Source: Cervus elaphus (taxonomy: Eukaryota > Chordata > Mammalia > Artiodactyla > Cervidae). From it: 64,000 bases of DNA. This document shows, piece by piece, positions 12,601-20,774 of the stretch. The notes under the pieces are model-generated. The model was given only the letters and a program-made list of their open reading frames with translations, was not told the DNA's origin and did not search any database. The translations under genes and the position numbers were made by a program. Every line of letters starts with the position of its first letter. Within the stretch, counting starts at the first letter, position 1. The DNA is taken from NCBI RefSeq assembly GCF_910594005.1, contig NC_057815.1, positions 78,725,552 to 78,789,551 of the forward strand, given 5' to 3'.

Positions 12601-15600
12601 CAGATGCAATCTTTAGAATGTTAAACAGACATTTAAAAAATCAGTTATAAGGAGTAACAACACTGAAGCTGCTTATAATATTGTGAAGTAAATATAAAAT
12701 TCTGGTTTTTTTTAACAACTATTTGAAATTAGTCTGTTATGGGTAAAAGAGAAGCAAATGCTGAAAGATGAAAATTGATGCGCTGGTTTTGAGATTGTTG
12801 CCATTGAATACTTTATTTAAAAGGTACTAGATTAACAAAAAGGGCTCTTCTAATACTTCGTCTTGCAAGAAAAAAAGTTTATAGGCAAAGCAGAAAGTTG
12901 CATTGTATGTATAAAGAACAGTGAAACATTCTGCATAGCATACAAGATAATTCCAATATTTGAACAGTTTTTAAAGGGAGATGATTTTTCTAGAGTTTTG
13001 ATTCACAGATTTATAGCTTCTTGGATTAACTGTGCTCTAACTTACTCATTTTTAAGTGTGTTAGAGAAAATTATACATATATAATTTTTAAATGTATATG
13101 TACATGTATATGTACGTATACTCTCATAAAGTCAAGGCCTATAAAAGATGAGAGTGTACCCTATAAAAATATTTAAAGTGACAAAATCAGCTATATAATG
13201 TAGTATTGGTTATCATGCTCTGTTTATATTTTTCTCAGGCTCTATCAAAGAAAGCCAGAGATGGAAAATTGTTACCTGAAGAATATCAAGGAGGATCTTT
13301 TAGGTAAAATTTAAACTCTTAATTATTGGCAGCATGAAACAGACATAAGATTTATAAAGTACTTGTCAACCTGTTTTATTTTCTGAAACTTTTTTTAAAA
13401 TTTAAGCTAAATATCGTACTTTAGACAAGAGAATATGTGAAAATGTTCTTCAGACTAGTTAAGCTTTCGTATCAAAGCTAGTAGAAAGCCATTAGGGTTA
13501 GCTGGTTAGCCCATTCAGATGTTCATAGAATGACATTCAGGTTCTGACGTATAGTAAGTAGGTTTATAAACCTCAACTATTTTTTTTTCTACTTGTGATT
13601 TATTTTAAGGTCCGTTGGGGTTAGGTCCCTCGGGGTAAAATATTAACACTGTGACTCTTGAGTTATCATCAGCTCTATTCTTGCTTAAGTGTAACGTACA
13701 TACAGTAAAGTACACTGAATGTAGCTGGAATGTTTTACAAAGTGAAGAAATCTGTGTAACCGACCAAAGCGAGAAAGCGAGACTATGAACATTACCTCCA
13801 TGTCATAAGCCTCCCTTTATCCCTCCTAATTCTGACCCCCTAGAGGGTAACCACAATTCTGAAAGTTATTACCAATGTTTTTGTTTTGCCAACTTTGATC
13901 TTTATATAAATACATATTCTTCAGTGTCTGACTTCTTTCATTTAGCATTAATGTCTGTGAGATGAACTATGTTGTGTGAAAGTCATTTACTTATTATTGC
14001 ACTGTAGCATTTTGTAGTATTCTGTATAAATACGCTAGTGTCCATTTCACTATTGGTGGGCATTTGTGTTGTTTACAGTTTAGTGCTCTTACAAATGCTG
14101 GTGCTGATGCCATGAACATTCTTATCAGTGTCTTATTGTGGTTATATATATGTATTTTTTTTTTTATAAACCTGAAAGTAGAATTGCTGGGTTTATATCT
14201 TTACTAGATGCTGCCAGATAGCTTTTCAAAATGGTTCTACCATTTTTTGCTTCCATCAACAGTGTATGAGAATTTTTGTTGCTTTGTATTCTTGTTAACT
14301 CTTGGTATTATTAGGTTTTAGTGAGTCTTGGGGTTGTAGCCCACCAGGCTCCTCTGTCCAAGGGATTCTCCAGGCAAGAATACTGAAGTGGGTTGCCATG
14401 CCCTCCTCCAGGGAATCTTCCCGACCCAGGGATTGAACCTGTGTCTCATACATCTCCTGCTTTGGCGGGCAGGTTCTTTACCACTGACACCACCTGGGAA
14501 GCCCAAGGGAAATGAAAATTAATGATGTTGAATACTGTCTTCATTTATCTGTCAGCCATTTGGGTATCTGGTTACTTATCAGGTAAAACACCTGCTGAAG
14601 TTTGTGACTGTTTTTTAAAATGTTTTATAGGAGTTTCTTTTTCCCGATACACAGGCTTTTTAGGATATATATTGTTTCAAATACTTTTCCCACTTTGTAC
14701 CTTGCCTTTGAAACTTTTCTGATGGTGTTTTTTAATGAACAGAAGTTCTGAGTTAATAAAATCCTATTTATCAGTATTTTTCTTTGTTGTTAGTACTTTT
14801 TTTTTTCCTACTAGGAATTATTGTCTATCCCAGATTCATGAAGTTTTATTCTTCTGTGTTATCTTCAGAGCTTTATAATTTCTCTCATGTAAATTACTAT
14901 CTATCTGAAATCAGATTTTGTCTGTGATATGGAGGTAAAGGTCAAAGTTCTCTTTTTTTCCCCCATCTGGATAATTAATTGACTAAATGTCAGTTATTGA
15001 TACCATTACTGCTCTATAGCACTGAGAAGGTAACCATGTTTGGTTCTTTTCTGTATTCTATCTCCTTTTCAGTTGGTCTGTTTGTCCTTTGCTTGCTTAA
15101 TACAAACTAACTATAATTTTTGATCTATGACAGTGAAAGTCTTCCAGTTTTGTTCACCATCAAGATTGTCTTTCCTGGCTTTATATTTCCAAATAAATTT
15201 TTAAATCAGCTTGTCTTTTTTCATACACACATGGCAGTGATCTTGCTGGGATTTTGTTGGGATAGCACTGAATTGTTTGATCGATTTAAGTTTAGGGAGA
15301 ATTGACATCCTTATAGCATTGAGTCTTCCAGTGAATGAACATGGTATAAACCATTGTTCACTTAGTTCTTTGATTTCTTTCAGCTCTGTTTTGTAATTTT
15401 TTGTTTAGGGATCATATATATGTTTTATTAGATTTAGATTTTTTTATACTATTATAAATGATATTATTTTAGTTTTTTCTAATGAAAGCAACTTGTATAT
15501 AGATACAGATTTTTACATTGACTTATCTAGTGGTTTAACTAAATTCACTTATCTTACTCGTTTATCTGTAGATGCTTAGATTTTCTTTGTACACAGTCAG

Positions 15601-16177
15601 TTCATCTGCCAACAAAGTTTTATTTCTTTTTTCTAACCCTTATACTCTTCTATTTCCTTTTTTTTTTTTCTATTTCTTTTTCTTGCCATATTTCTCTGCC
15701 TGGGGTTTACAGTTCAATGCTGAATATACGTTTATATTAGATACAGTATTTGTGTGTTGTTACCTGGTTTCTTTTTGATACTATAGTAAATGGTATTCTT
15801 TGTCTTTGGTCTTTGGGTAACTGGGCACAGTTTTTCAGCAAAGTAAAAATGTATGACTCAGGGAAAGGGTTCTTTGGTTAAAGACATACTGCCTTCAGAG
15901 CTTTTTGTTTTCCCCTAGTATTTCCAACTTGGGGATGTTTGGCATCGATGAATTTACTGCCGTGATCAACCCTCCTCAGGCCTGCATTTTGGCTGTAGGG
16001 AGATTCCGACCTGTGCTGAAGCTCACTCAGGATGAAGAGGGGAATGCCCAGCTGCAGCAGCGTCAGCTCATAACGGTCACCATGTCCAGTGACAGCCGGG
16101 TGGTAGACGATGAACTGGCCACCAGGTTTCTGGAAAGTTTTAAAGCAAACCTGGAGAATCCTCTCCGACTTGCCTGA
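431..16177 (+). CDS. PDHX: PDHX, 3' part of the gene (six terminal coding exons, spliced, 5' part outside window)
   Basis: Pyruvate dehydrogenase complex component X is the E3-binding protein that docks dihydrolipoamide dehydrogenase onto the E2 core of the mitochondrial pyruvate dehydrogenase complex. Six exons with GT-AG borders join in frame: 175+148+59+159+65+259 nt, of which the first base completes an upstream codon, giving 287 residues plus TGA. The order is the end of the peripheral-subunit-binding domain ([15 protein letters not shown]), a Pro/Ala/Thr linker, then the E2-like core beginning near [19 protein letters not shown] and ending ENPLRLA. The site that is DHRxxDG in catalytic E2 reads SDSRVVDD here, so the catalytic His is Ser and the Gly is Asp; this is the PDHX signature and separates it from DLAT. 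The lipoyl domain, first half of the binding domain, mitochondrial presequence and promoter lie left of the window. Family size is about 500 residues, so roughly 57% is present. I see no frameshift or stop. Exon numbers 6-11 are inferred from the 11-exon mammalian gene. Confidence 0.96.
1698..1752. repeat. T-rich / (TTTG)n low-complexity tract
   Basis: Runs of T interrupted by G with repeated TTTG units. It may be the tail of a decayed retroposon, but no element body is recognisable next to it. Confidence 0.8.
1989..2096 (-). mobile_element. CHR-type SINE fragment (antisense)
   Basis: A T-run followed by TTTTGGCTGGGCTGTGTCTT and later GTTGTGGCACACAGGCTTTC, like the antisense body of cetartiodactyl CHR SINEs. 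Diverged and incomplete. Confidence 0.55.
2215..2362 (+). CDS. PDHX: PDHX exon (fifth from last): start of E2-like core domain
   Basis: Bordered by acceptor ttctttgcag and donor gttagt. It encodes [38 protein letters not shown] and [11 protein letters not shown]. The [13 protein letters not shown] segment is the first core-domain helix, shared by all dihydrolipoamide acyltransferases, and IPHAYAT is the following strand. It is 148 nt long and leaves one base (G) to start the Asp codon completed by the next exon. Confidence 0.95.
2760..3260 (-). mobile_element. Ancient L1-type LINE fragment (antisense, ORF1-region-like)
   Basis: Phrases such as TGAAAGATATTTTTGCTGGG followed by GTAGAATTTTAAATAAACAG resemble the antisense of the ORF1 region of old mammalian L1/HAL1 elements. 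Heavily decayed; limits approximate. Confidence 0.5.
3190..3250. repeat. AT-rich imperfect tandem repeat
   Basis: Repeated units around ATAAACATATAT and AATTATAGACAT. Low complexity. Confidence 0.7.
3846..4634 (-). mobile_element. BovB (RTE) LINE, 3' part, antisense; left of a nested SINE
   Basis: BovB is a horizontally acquired RTE-class LINE of ruminants. The + strand shows the reverse complement of its 3' end (TCAGTTCAGTTCAGTTGCTC). On the - strand, reverse-transcriptase C-terminal coding sequence stays open from 4565 down to 4062, with [37 protein letters not shown] and [20 protein letters not shown]. The element is 5'-truncated and continues at 4836 beyond a nested SINE. Not a host gene. 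Confidence 0.92.
4635..4835 (-). mobile_element. Bov-tA/Bov-A SINE nested in BovB, with 15-bp target-site duplications
   Basis: The copies of TCTCCCGGCAATCTT at 4635-4649 and 4821-4835 flank an antisense SINE: poly-T start at 4650, then the Bov-A body (GACTGCAGCCTGCCAGGCTC, GAATACTGGAGTGGGTTGCC). The duplicated 15 bp is BovB sequence, so the SINE inserted after BovB. Confidence 0.9.
4836..5060 (-). mobile_element. BovB LINE, continuation right of the nested SINE (reverse-transcriptase core)
   Basis: The antisense carries BovB RT coding sequence around the region that reads [11 protein letters not shown] in better copies; here it is shifted in frame. It ends at about 5060, within the segment that reads [11 protein letters not shown] in better copies. 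Confidence 0.85.
5061..6230. other. PDHX intron, unrecognised sequence
   Basis: About 1.2 kb of moderately AT-rich sequence. A 140-residue antisense open frame at 5067-5489 has no recognisable motif, and its right-hand end enters BovB-adjacent sequence; I treat it as chance. Confidence 0.6.
6231..6276. repeat. (GT)n/(TA)n microsatellite
   Basis: GTGTGT runs alternating with TATATATA. Confidence 0.95.
6747..6805 (+). CDS. PDHX: PDHX exon (fourth from last): short core-domain exon
   Basis: A 59-nt exon between acceptor tttctttcag and donor gtaagt. With the carried-over G it encodes [20 protein letters not shown], the conserved helix of the acyltransferase fold (VNDFIIKA is typical of E2 and PDHX). 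It ends on a codon boundary. It is too short to stand out as an ORF and was found by homology and splice phase. Confidence 0.94.
6806..8137 (+). other. PDHX intron, 1.3 kb
   Basis: Carries one antisense SINE at 7384-7603; the rest is unrecognised AT-rich sequence. A 174-residue antisense open frame at 6761-7285 overlaps a real exon and has no motif, so I do not call it. Confidence 0.8.
7372..7615 (-). mobile_element. Bov-tA SINE, antisense, with target-site duplication
   Basis: CATATATAGTAT at 7372-7383 and 7604-7615 flanks the element. The right part has the reverse complement of the tRNA-Glu-like head (GATTCTTTACCCTGAGCCAC) and the left part the Bov-A tail. Confidence 0.9.
8138..8296 (+). 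CDS. PDHX: PDHX exon (third from last): core domain
   Basis: Acceptor tgccttctag, donor gtaggt, 159 nt (53 codons, phase 0 at both ends). It encodes [18 protein letters not shown], then [20 protein letters not shown] and [13 protein letters not shown]. The block VAVATxxGLxTPxxKDA is a hallmark of E2-type acyltransferase cores. Reading continues open past the donor for about 45 codons of intron, which is not coding. Confidence 0.95.
8389..8426. repeat. (GT)n(GA)n microsatellite
   Basis: GT dinucleotides followed by GA dinucleotides just inside the intron after the PDHX exon ending at 8296. Confidence 0.95.
9010..9033. repeat. (AT)n microsatellite
   Basis: Uninterrupted AT dinucleotides after a TAAA-rich stretch. 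Confidence 0.95.
9122..9435 (-). mobile_element. Bov-tA SINE with a tandem-duplicated tRNA-like head, antisense
   Basis: The head segment appears twice, about 117 bp apart: GAATACTAGAG at about 9188 and 9306, each followed by a CTTCTCCAG...CCCAACCCAGGG block and a TCTCCTGCATTGCA block. The short direct repeat TGAATGGAA at 9122-9130 and 9427-9435 suggests one insertion event for the whole. Confidence 0.85.
9757..9942 (+). mobile_element. Bov-tA SINE, sense
   Basis: Starts GTGGCTCAGATGGTAAAGCA (tRNA-Glu-like A box), contains GGTTCAATCTCTGGG (B box region), then GTCCATGGGGTCGCAGAGAG and ACACGACTGAGCAACT. Confidence 0.92.
10284..10473 (+). mobile_element. Bov-tA SINE, sense
   Basis: CTCAGTTGGTAAAGAATCTG and GGTTCGATCCCTGGGTC mark the tRNA-like head, and GGACACGACTGAGACTTATC the tail. 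Confidence 0.92.
10494..10672 (+). mobile_element. MIR SINE relic
   Basis: Order of features as in MIR: AGGCTAAGCACTTCACTCAA, GAAACTGAGATTTAGCAC, TTTGCCCACAGTG, AAACCCAGGCATTTC. Diverged. Confidence 0.65.
10680..10905 (+). mobile_element. L2 LINE relic (3' end)
   Basis: TGTCTTGTTCATTGCCGTAT, then GGATGGTGCTTAGAAGATAC and TTGCTCAGTGAATTTATT, similar to the L2 3' end. Diverged. Confidence 0.5.
11240..11450 (+). mobile_element. Bov-tA SINE, sense
   Basis: GAGCTTCCCTGGTGGCTTAG start, GGGTTCGATCCCTGAG B-box region, CACTCCAGTATTCTTGCC and CAGACATGACTGAAGCAAAT tail. Open frames in this stretch on both strands come from the SINE. Confidence 0.93.
11711..13238 (+). other. PDHX intron, unrecognised AT-rich part
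   Basis: Begins with a T-run. I see no clear transposon body or gene; ends in the branch/acceptor region of the exon at 13239. Confidence 0.6.
13239..13303 (+). CDS. PDHX: PDHX exon (second from last): core domain
   Basis: A 65-nt exon after acceptor atttttctcag and before donor gtaaaa. It encodes [21 protein letters not shown] plus two bases of a Ser codon completed by the last exon. The motif ARxGKLxPEEYQGGxF is conserved in dihydrolipoamide acyltransferases. Confidence 0.95.
13600..14320 (-). mobile_element. Old L1 LINE (antisense), left part, filling the last PDHX intron
   Basis: Contains antisense landmarks of old mammalian L1 3' regions: ATTTAGCATTAATGTCTGTG, CACTATTGGTGGGCATTTGT and GTAGAATTGCTGGGTTTATA. 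Interrupted by a SINE at 14328 and continues after it. Confidence 0.75.
14328..14505 (-). mobile_element. Bov-tA SINE inserted in old L1, antisense
   Basis: GTAGCCCACCAGGCTCCTCT, GCAAGAATACTGAAGTGGGT, and the tRNA-like head reverse complement ending CACCTGGGAAGCCCA. Confidence 0.92.
14506..15800 (-). mobile_element. Old L1 LINE (antisense), right part (ORF2 region)
   Basis: Resumes the L1 at AATTAATGATGTTGAATACT and carries antisense ORF2 landmarks such as GACATCCTTATAGCATTGAG and TGATTTCTTTCAGCTCTGTT. No open frame survives. It ends about 100 bp before the terminal PDHX exon. Confidence 0.75.
15919..16177 (+). CDS. PDHX: PDHX terminal coding exon with degenerate acyltransferase site and stop codon
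   Basis: Acceptor ttttcccctag, then 259 nt to the TGA at 16175-16177. It encodes [40 protein letters not shown], the segment [17 protein letters not shown] and the C-terminus ENPLRLA. The Ser codon at 16094-16096 sits where catalytic E2 subunits have His, and Asp replaces the Gly of DHRxxDG, so no acetyltransferase activity is expected. The C-terminus is full length compared with the family. Confidence 0.97.
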
Positions 16178-17075
16178 TCCTCAAAGATAAGAAGTTGGTC
16201 TTTGGCTTAGTTAATTGTATTGCTGTTACTGAGAAACATACACTATAGGAAAACAATTAGGTATTTAAGTATGAAGTGGATGAAATGTGTATTTATTTAA
16301 GGTGAAGGAGTTTGACCTGAGTTGTCTTCATTTTCATTTGGGTTTGATGTTATGGAAGTAAATAACAAACTGTAACTAATAGAAGAATGAAAACATTTGG
16401 TTAGTCACATGCATTTTTAGTTTAACCACTGGTGCTGTACTAAAGGGATGTTAAACTAGATGTAAATTAAATTAGTGTTTGGCTCAGTGGAGCATTTTAG
16501 GATATTTGAGGATGTATGATAAACTGTAAAATCAAAAAATTTTAGAACTCTACCTTAACTGTGTTGGAATTAGAAGTGGTCTTCAAAGAGATACCCATTA
16601 TTGTTGCAGTGGGACCTCATTTTTACAAGCACTGCTCTAGATATACTTGAACAATTTAATATGTACAGAAGTTTATTCTGGATACTAGTAAATAAATAAG
16701 AATCGCACTGCATTAGGGGTTGTGGCAACATTATTGAATTTTTTATGTATATAAAGCCATATGTTTTAAAGTGGTTTTTATCCATCTTATTTTACACTTC
16801 CATGACACTGTGAACTTAAGAAGAATTTTTTAAAAAATTAAAGATGAAGAAAGAGACCAAAATATTTGTTTTGATAATGAATTATAGTTAAAATACCTAA
16901 AACTTCAGAAATAAACTGCTCGCTCACCTTCGTACTGAGTTGGAATATATTAAAATAAATCATGTGATTTCCTGCCAAACATTTTAATTTAGTGTTGATT
17001 TGAACACAATGTGTTGTTAATACATTTTAATCAAGTTTATATTATGCAATAAAATATAAGAAAATATAAATATTT
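16178..17075 (+). other. PDHX: PDHX 3' untranslated region (end inferred)
   Basis: AT-rich sequence after the stop codon with no recognisable transposon, which fits a 3' UTR of about 750-900 nt. The exact cleavage site is inferred from AATAAA signals. The next recognisable feature, a DNA-transposon relic, begins near 17191. Confidence 0.7.
16910..17053 (+). promoter_or_regulatory. PDHX: Three candidate polyadenylation signals for PDHX
   Basis: Canonical AATAAA occurs at 16910-16915, 16954-16959 and 17048-17053, about 730-880 nt after the stop. Any of the three could serve. The last is followed by a TTTCTATTGTATTTTAAACG stretch that could act as a U-rich downstream element. Confidence 0.6.
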
Positions 17076-17190
17076 CTATTGTATTTTAAACGTTAGGGCA
17101 CATAAGTTTAGTACCTTGAAATAGATTAGTAATTTCCCTGGAATGGCTTCAACGAGATCCTACAGAAGGAGAAAGGGAATTTAAAATTAC

Positions 17191-17408
17191 AGTTAACCCT
17201 TGAACAACCCAAGGTAGGTAATTATGGCCCATGCAGTTGAAAATCGGTGTTTAAGTTTACAGTCTATCCTCGTATCCCTGGTTCTGCATCCGGGAATTCA
17301 ACCAAATGGGGATTGGGTAGTACTATAGTAGGTACTTACTGAAAAAATTCCATATGTTAAGTGGACATGCACAGTTCAAACTCATGTTGTTCTGGGGTCA
17401 CCTGTAAA
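17191..17408 (+). mobile_element. Tigger/MER28-like DNA transposon relic
   Basis: Begins CAGTTAACCCTTGAACAACC, a terminal sequence known from Tigger-derived MITE-like repeats. It has GCAGTTGAAAATCGG inside and, near the right end, CACAGTTCAAACTCATGTTG followed by GGGGTCACCTG, consistent with the inverted terminus. Family assignment is from memory. Confidence 0.6.
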
Positions 17409-17409
17409 A

Positions 17410-18269
17410 CAACATTAGGAAAATAATGGATGTGGATGTAAAACTTCAGAAAGAGTAGAAGAGAAGACGTGTCAAGCAAGTAAGAACTATCCTTTTTATT
17501 CCATTGGTAATATGAAAGTTTGACTACTTCTTGTAAAGATTAGAAGAACTTCTTTTAACAACTCTGCTACAGTTGACAAATTAACTGTAACTGGAATTGG
17601 ATGGATTTAATTTACCAGTGACTACCAGTTACCTGTGGTATAAGCTGTATGCTATGACGTGATGAACTACTTATGCTATAACAAAAGAGCTTTCTAAAAT
17701 AATTAGAGCCCCATTGTATCAATTGCTAAGATGCTTAATTCAGTTACTCAGTCATTCTTTAAAAATAGTCTTCAAAACTTTTGTCATTTTAACAGTTATA
17801 CTAAAAATTGTAACCAAATGCTATTTTCAAAATAACTTTCATAAGTCACATTATTTTCAGTTCATTTTAACTGAATTTTTTTTTTCTTCTAATTTTTATA
17901 TCTGAGGAATGGCTCATGAGGCAGCCATAAGTCACCCTTGGCCTGGAGTTCTGCTTTGCCAGTGGACTGACACTCTTCTGTAGTCACGTCTGATCAAGTA
18001 GTCACTACACTGATCTGTAGTCATGTCTCTTTCCTGGTAGGTGAAGTGGGTGATGATACTTGGCCCCGCCTGCCTTTCAGAGCTGTCCTGCCTTCACAGA
18101 AGAGATGCTCCATAAATTGAAGACATTTTAATTCTTCATGGACATCATAGCCAAGCTTTTCCTACAATCAGTTGCTTCTCATGGCTTGAGTTCTCAGCTG
18201 TTGGTATAGATGCTCATTCATTCTGACTAACAGTGTTTTCTCTAATATATCTCTACTGCCTAGGTTTAT
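17410..18269. other. Intergenic, no feature recognised
   Basis: About 0.86 kb downstream of PDHX with no gene or clear repeat. The last bases before the L1 insertion read through as part of an accidental antisense open frame (to 18168). Confidence 0.6.
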
Positions 18270-18285
18270 TGAAGGGTCAGAGAAT

Positions 18286-19151
18286 CTTTTCATGTGTTTG
18301 TTAGCCATCTGTATGTCTTCTTTGGAGAAATGTCTGTTTAGTTCTTTGGCCCATTTTTTGATTGGGTCATTTATTTTTCTGGAATTGAGCTGCAGGAGTT
18401 GCTTGTATATTTTTGAGATTAATCCTTTGTCTGTTTCTTCATTTGCTATTATTTTCTCCCAATCTGAGGGCTGTCTTTTCACCTTACTTATAGTTTCCTT
18501 TGTAGTGCAAAAGCTTTTAAGTTTCATTAGGTCCCATTTGTTTAGTTTTGCTTTTATTTCCAATATTCTGGGAGGTGGGTCATAGAGGATCTTGCTGTGA
18601 TTTATGTCGGAGAGTGTTTTGCCTATGTTCTCCTCTAGGAGTTTTATAGTTTCTGGTCTTACATTTAGATCTTTAATCCATTTTGAGTTTATTTTTGTGT
18701 ATGGTGTTAGAAAGTGTTCTAGTTTCATTCTTTTACAAGTGGTTGACCAGTTTTCCCAGCACCACTTGTTAAAGAGGTTGTCTTTTTTCCATTGTATATC
18801 CTTGCCTCCTTTGTCGAAGATAAGGTGTCCATAGGTTCGTGGATTTATCTCTGGGCTTTCTATTCTGTTCCATTGATCTATATTTCTGTCTTTGTGCCAG
18901 TACCATACTGTCTTGATGACTGTGGCTTTGTAGTAGAGTCTGAAGTCAGGCAGGTTGATTCCTCCAGTTCCATTCTTCTTTCTCAAGCTTATTTTGGCTA
19001 TTCGAGGTTTTTTGTATTTCCATACAAATTGTGAAATTCTTTGGTCTAGTTCTGTGAAAAATACCGTTGGTAGCTTGATAGGGATTGCATTGAATCTATA
19101 GACTGCTTTGGGTAGAATAGCCATTTTGACAATATTGATTCTTCCAATCCA
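18286..19151 (-). pseudogene. L1 ORF2 fragment, inverted segment
   Basis: Reads on the - strand from INIVKMAILPKAVYRFNAIP through QFVWKYKKPRIAKISLRKKN and LPDFRLYYKATVIKTVWYWH to KHMKRF. This is the part of ORF2 C-terminal to the reverse transcriptase. The open frame continues about 37 residues into flanking DNA (to 18168), which is accidental. Confidence 0.93.
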
Positions 19152-19682
19152 TCACTCATTATTAGAGAAATGCAAATCAAAACCACAATGAGGTACCATT
19201 ACACGCCAGTCAGGATGGCTGCTATCCAAAAGTCTACAAGCAATAAATGCTGGAGAGGGTGTGGAGAAAAGGGAACCCTCTTACACTGTTGGTGGGAATG
19301 CAAACTAGTACAGCCGCTATGGAAAACAGTGTGGAGATTTCTTAAAAAACTGGAAATAGAACTGCCATATGACCCAGCAATCCCACTTCTGGGCATACAC
19401 ACTGAGGAAACCAGATCTGAAAGAGACACGTGCACCCCAATGTTCATCGCAGCACTGTTTATAATAGCCAGGACATGGAAGCAACCTAGATGCCCATCAG
19501 CAGGTGAATGGATAAGGAAGCTGTGGTACATATACACCATGGAATATTACTCAGCCATTAAAAAGAATTCATTTGAACCAGTCCTAATGAGATGGATGAA
19601 ACTGGAGCCCATTATACAGAGTGAAGTAAGCCAGAAAGATAAAGAACATTACAGCATACTAACACATATATATGGAATTTAG
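19152..19682 (+). pseudogene. L1 ORF2 C-terminal fragment, sense segment
   Basis: From SLIIREMQIK through KCWRGCGEKGTLLHCWWECK (the Cys-rich motif of the ORF2 C-terminus) and LPYDPAIPLLGIHTEETRSE to the natural end ILTHIYGI and stop. Intact to the stop codon. Confidence 0.94.
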
Positions 19683-20040
19683 AAAGGTGATAACGATAAC
19701 CCTATATGCAAAACAGAAAAAGAGACACAGAAATACAGAACAGACTTTTGAACTTTGTGGGAGAATGTGAGGGTGGGATATTTCAAAAGAACAGCATGTA
19801 TACTATCTATGGTGAAACAGATCACCAGCCCAGGTGGGATGCATGAGACAAGTGCTCGGGCCTGGTGCACTGGGAAGAGCCAGAGGAATCGGGTGGAGAG
19901 GGAGGTGGGAGGGGGGATCGGGATTGGGAATACATGTAAATCCATGGCTGATTCATATCAATGTATGACAAAACCCACTGGAAAAAAAAAATAATAATAA
20001 AAAAAAAAGTGTAAAAAAAAAAAATGAAGGGTCAGAGAAT

Positions 20041-20774
20041 AATACTAATTTGAGAAAGAGGTATGGTGTCCTTGATTGGGATGGTTACAGAGAATGAACT
20101 GTGTGCTATAAGAGCAGGCTATCTTTCACATTTTAAATTTATTTATAGTACTGACAGGATGTGAAAATGAAACTTTATACCTGTGTTGTTTTTTTTTTCC
20201 TTTCTAATTTAAATAAGGGAAATGACCAAAATGTTGAGAAGACTGCTAAGGAAAAGGCAACACAAATTCTAGTTAACACTTGGGCATGAAAATATCAGTG
20301 AGTATTAGAATTGATAAGTCAAAATGGCCCTGCTTCTCCCTGACTTAAACTTGTACTTAACATTTTCAGGCACAGTTTGCTCACTGACTATTTTGTAGCA
20401 GATTAAAATCTAATTTAGTATGCTGCTGGCCAGACTCCTTTGAAACATTGCTAAGAAATTGATATGTACTGGTCTGAGTGTACATGTCAAATGGAACTTC
20501 TGTTTTTAGATTTTTTTTTTTTTCTTTTGGCATTTTGGACTTAATTTCACCCTAAATTGTAAAGGCCAGATATTTGGGCATTATGCTAAAAGTAAAACTA
20601 GTTTCCTAACCTTTATTCAAAGATAGGTGGTGCTGTGAGTTAATATATTGTACTGAGAGTGTGGGAGAAAAATAAAAATTACCATTCTTAGTTTTCAAGG
20701 AAAATTTGTCCTCATTACACATTGCATCGTGATCAAATGAAGTGATGAAATAAAAGAATGAAGTGTGTTGCAGG
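20041..20774. other. Intergenic spacer between two young L1 insertions
   Basis: About 730 bp with T-runs near 20190 and 20514; no gene or element recognised. Confidence 0.65.

Larger units (their letters stand above)
18270..20040 (+). mobile_element. Young L1 LINE insertion with 5' inversion (twin priming) and 16-bp target-site duplications
   Basis: TGAAGGGTCAGAGAAT occurs at 18270-18285 and 20025-20040. Between the copies, 18286 to about 19151 is L1 ORF2 in antisense and about 19152-20024 is L1 in sense, running through the ORF2 stop, 3' UTR and an A-rich tail. The inverted part ends (in L1 order) at ANKHMKR and the sense part resumes at SLIIREMQIKTTMRYHYTPV, which are close neighbours in ORF2, so the two halves are one copy split by inversion. 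Both coding halves are free of stops, so the insertion is young. It is not a functional element: ORF1, the promoter and most of ORF2 are absent. Confidence 0.93.

Noticed and set aside
18168..19124. A 318-residue open frame on the - strand, the longest in the window, as a host gene
   Set aside because: Residues 1 to about 281 are L1 ORF2 in the inverted half of a twin-primed insertion; the last about 37 are accidental flank translation.
19170..19682. A 170-residue open frame on the + strand as a novel Cys-containing protein
   Set aside because: It is the intact C-terminus of L1 ORF2, ending at the natural stop.
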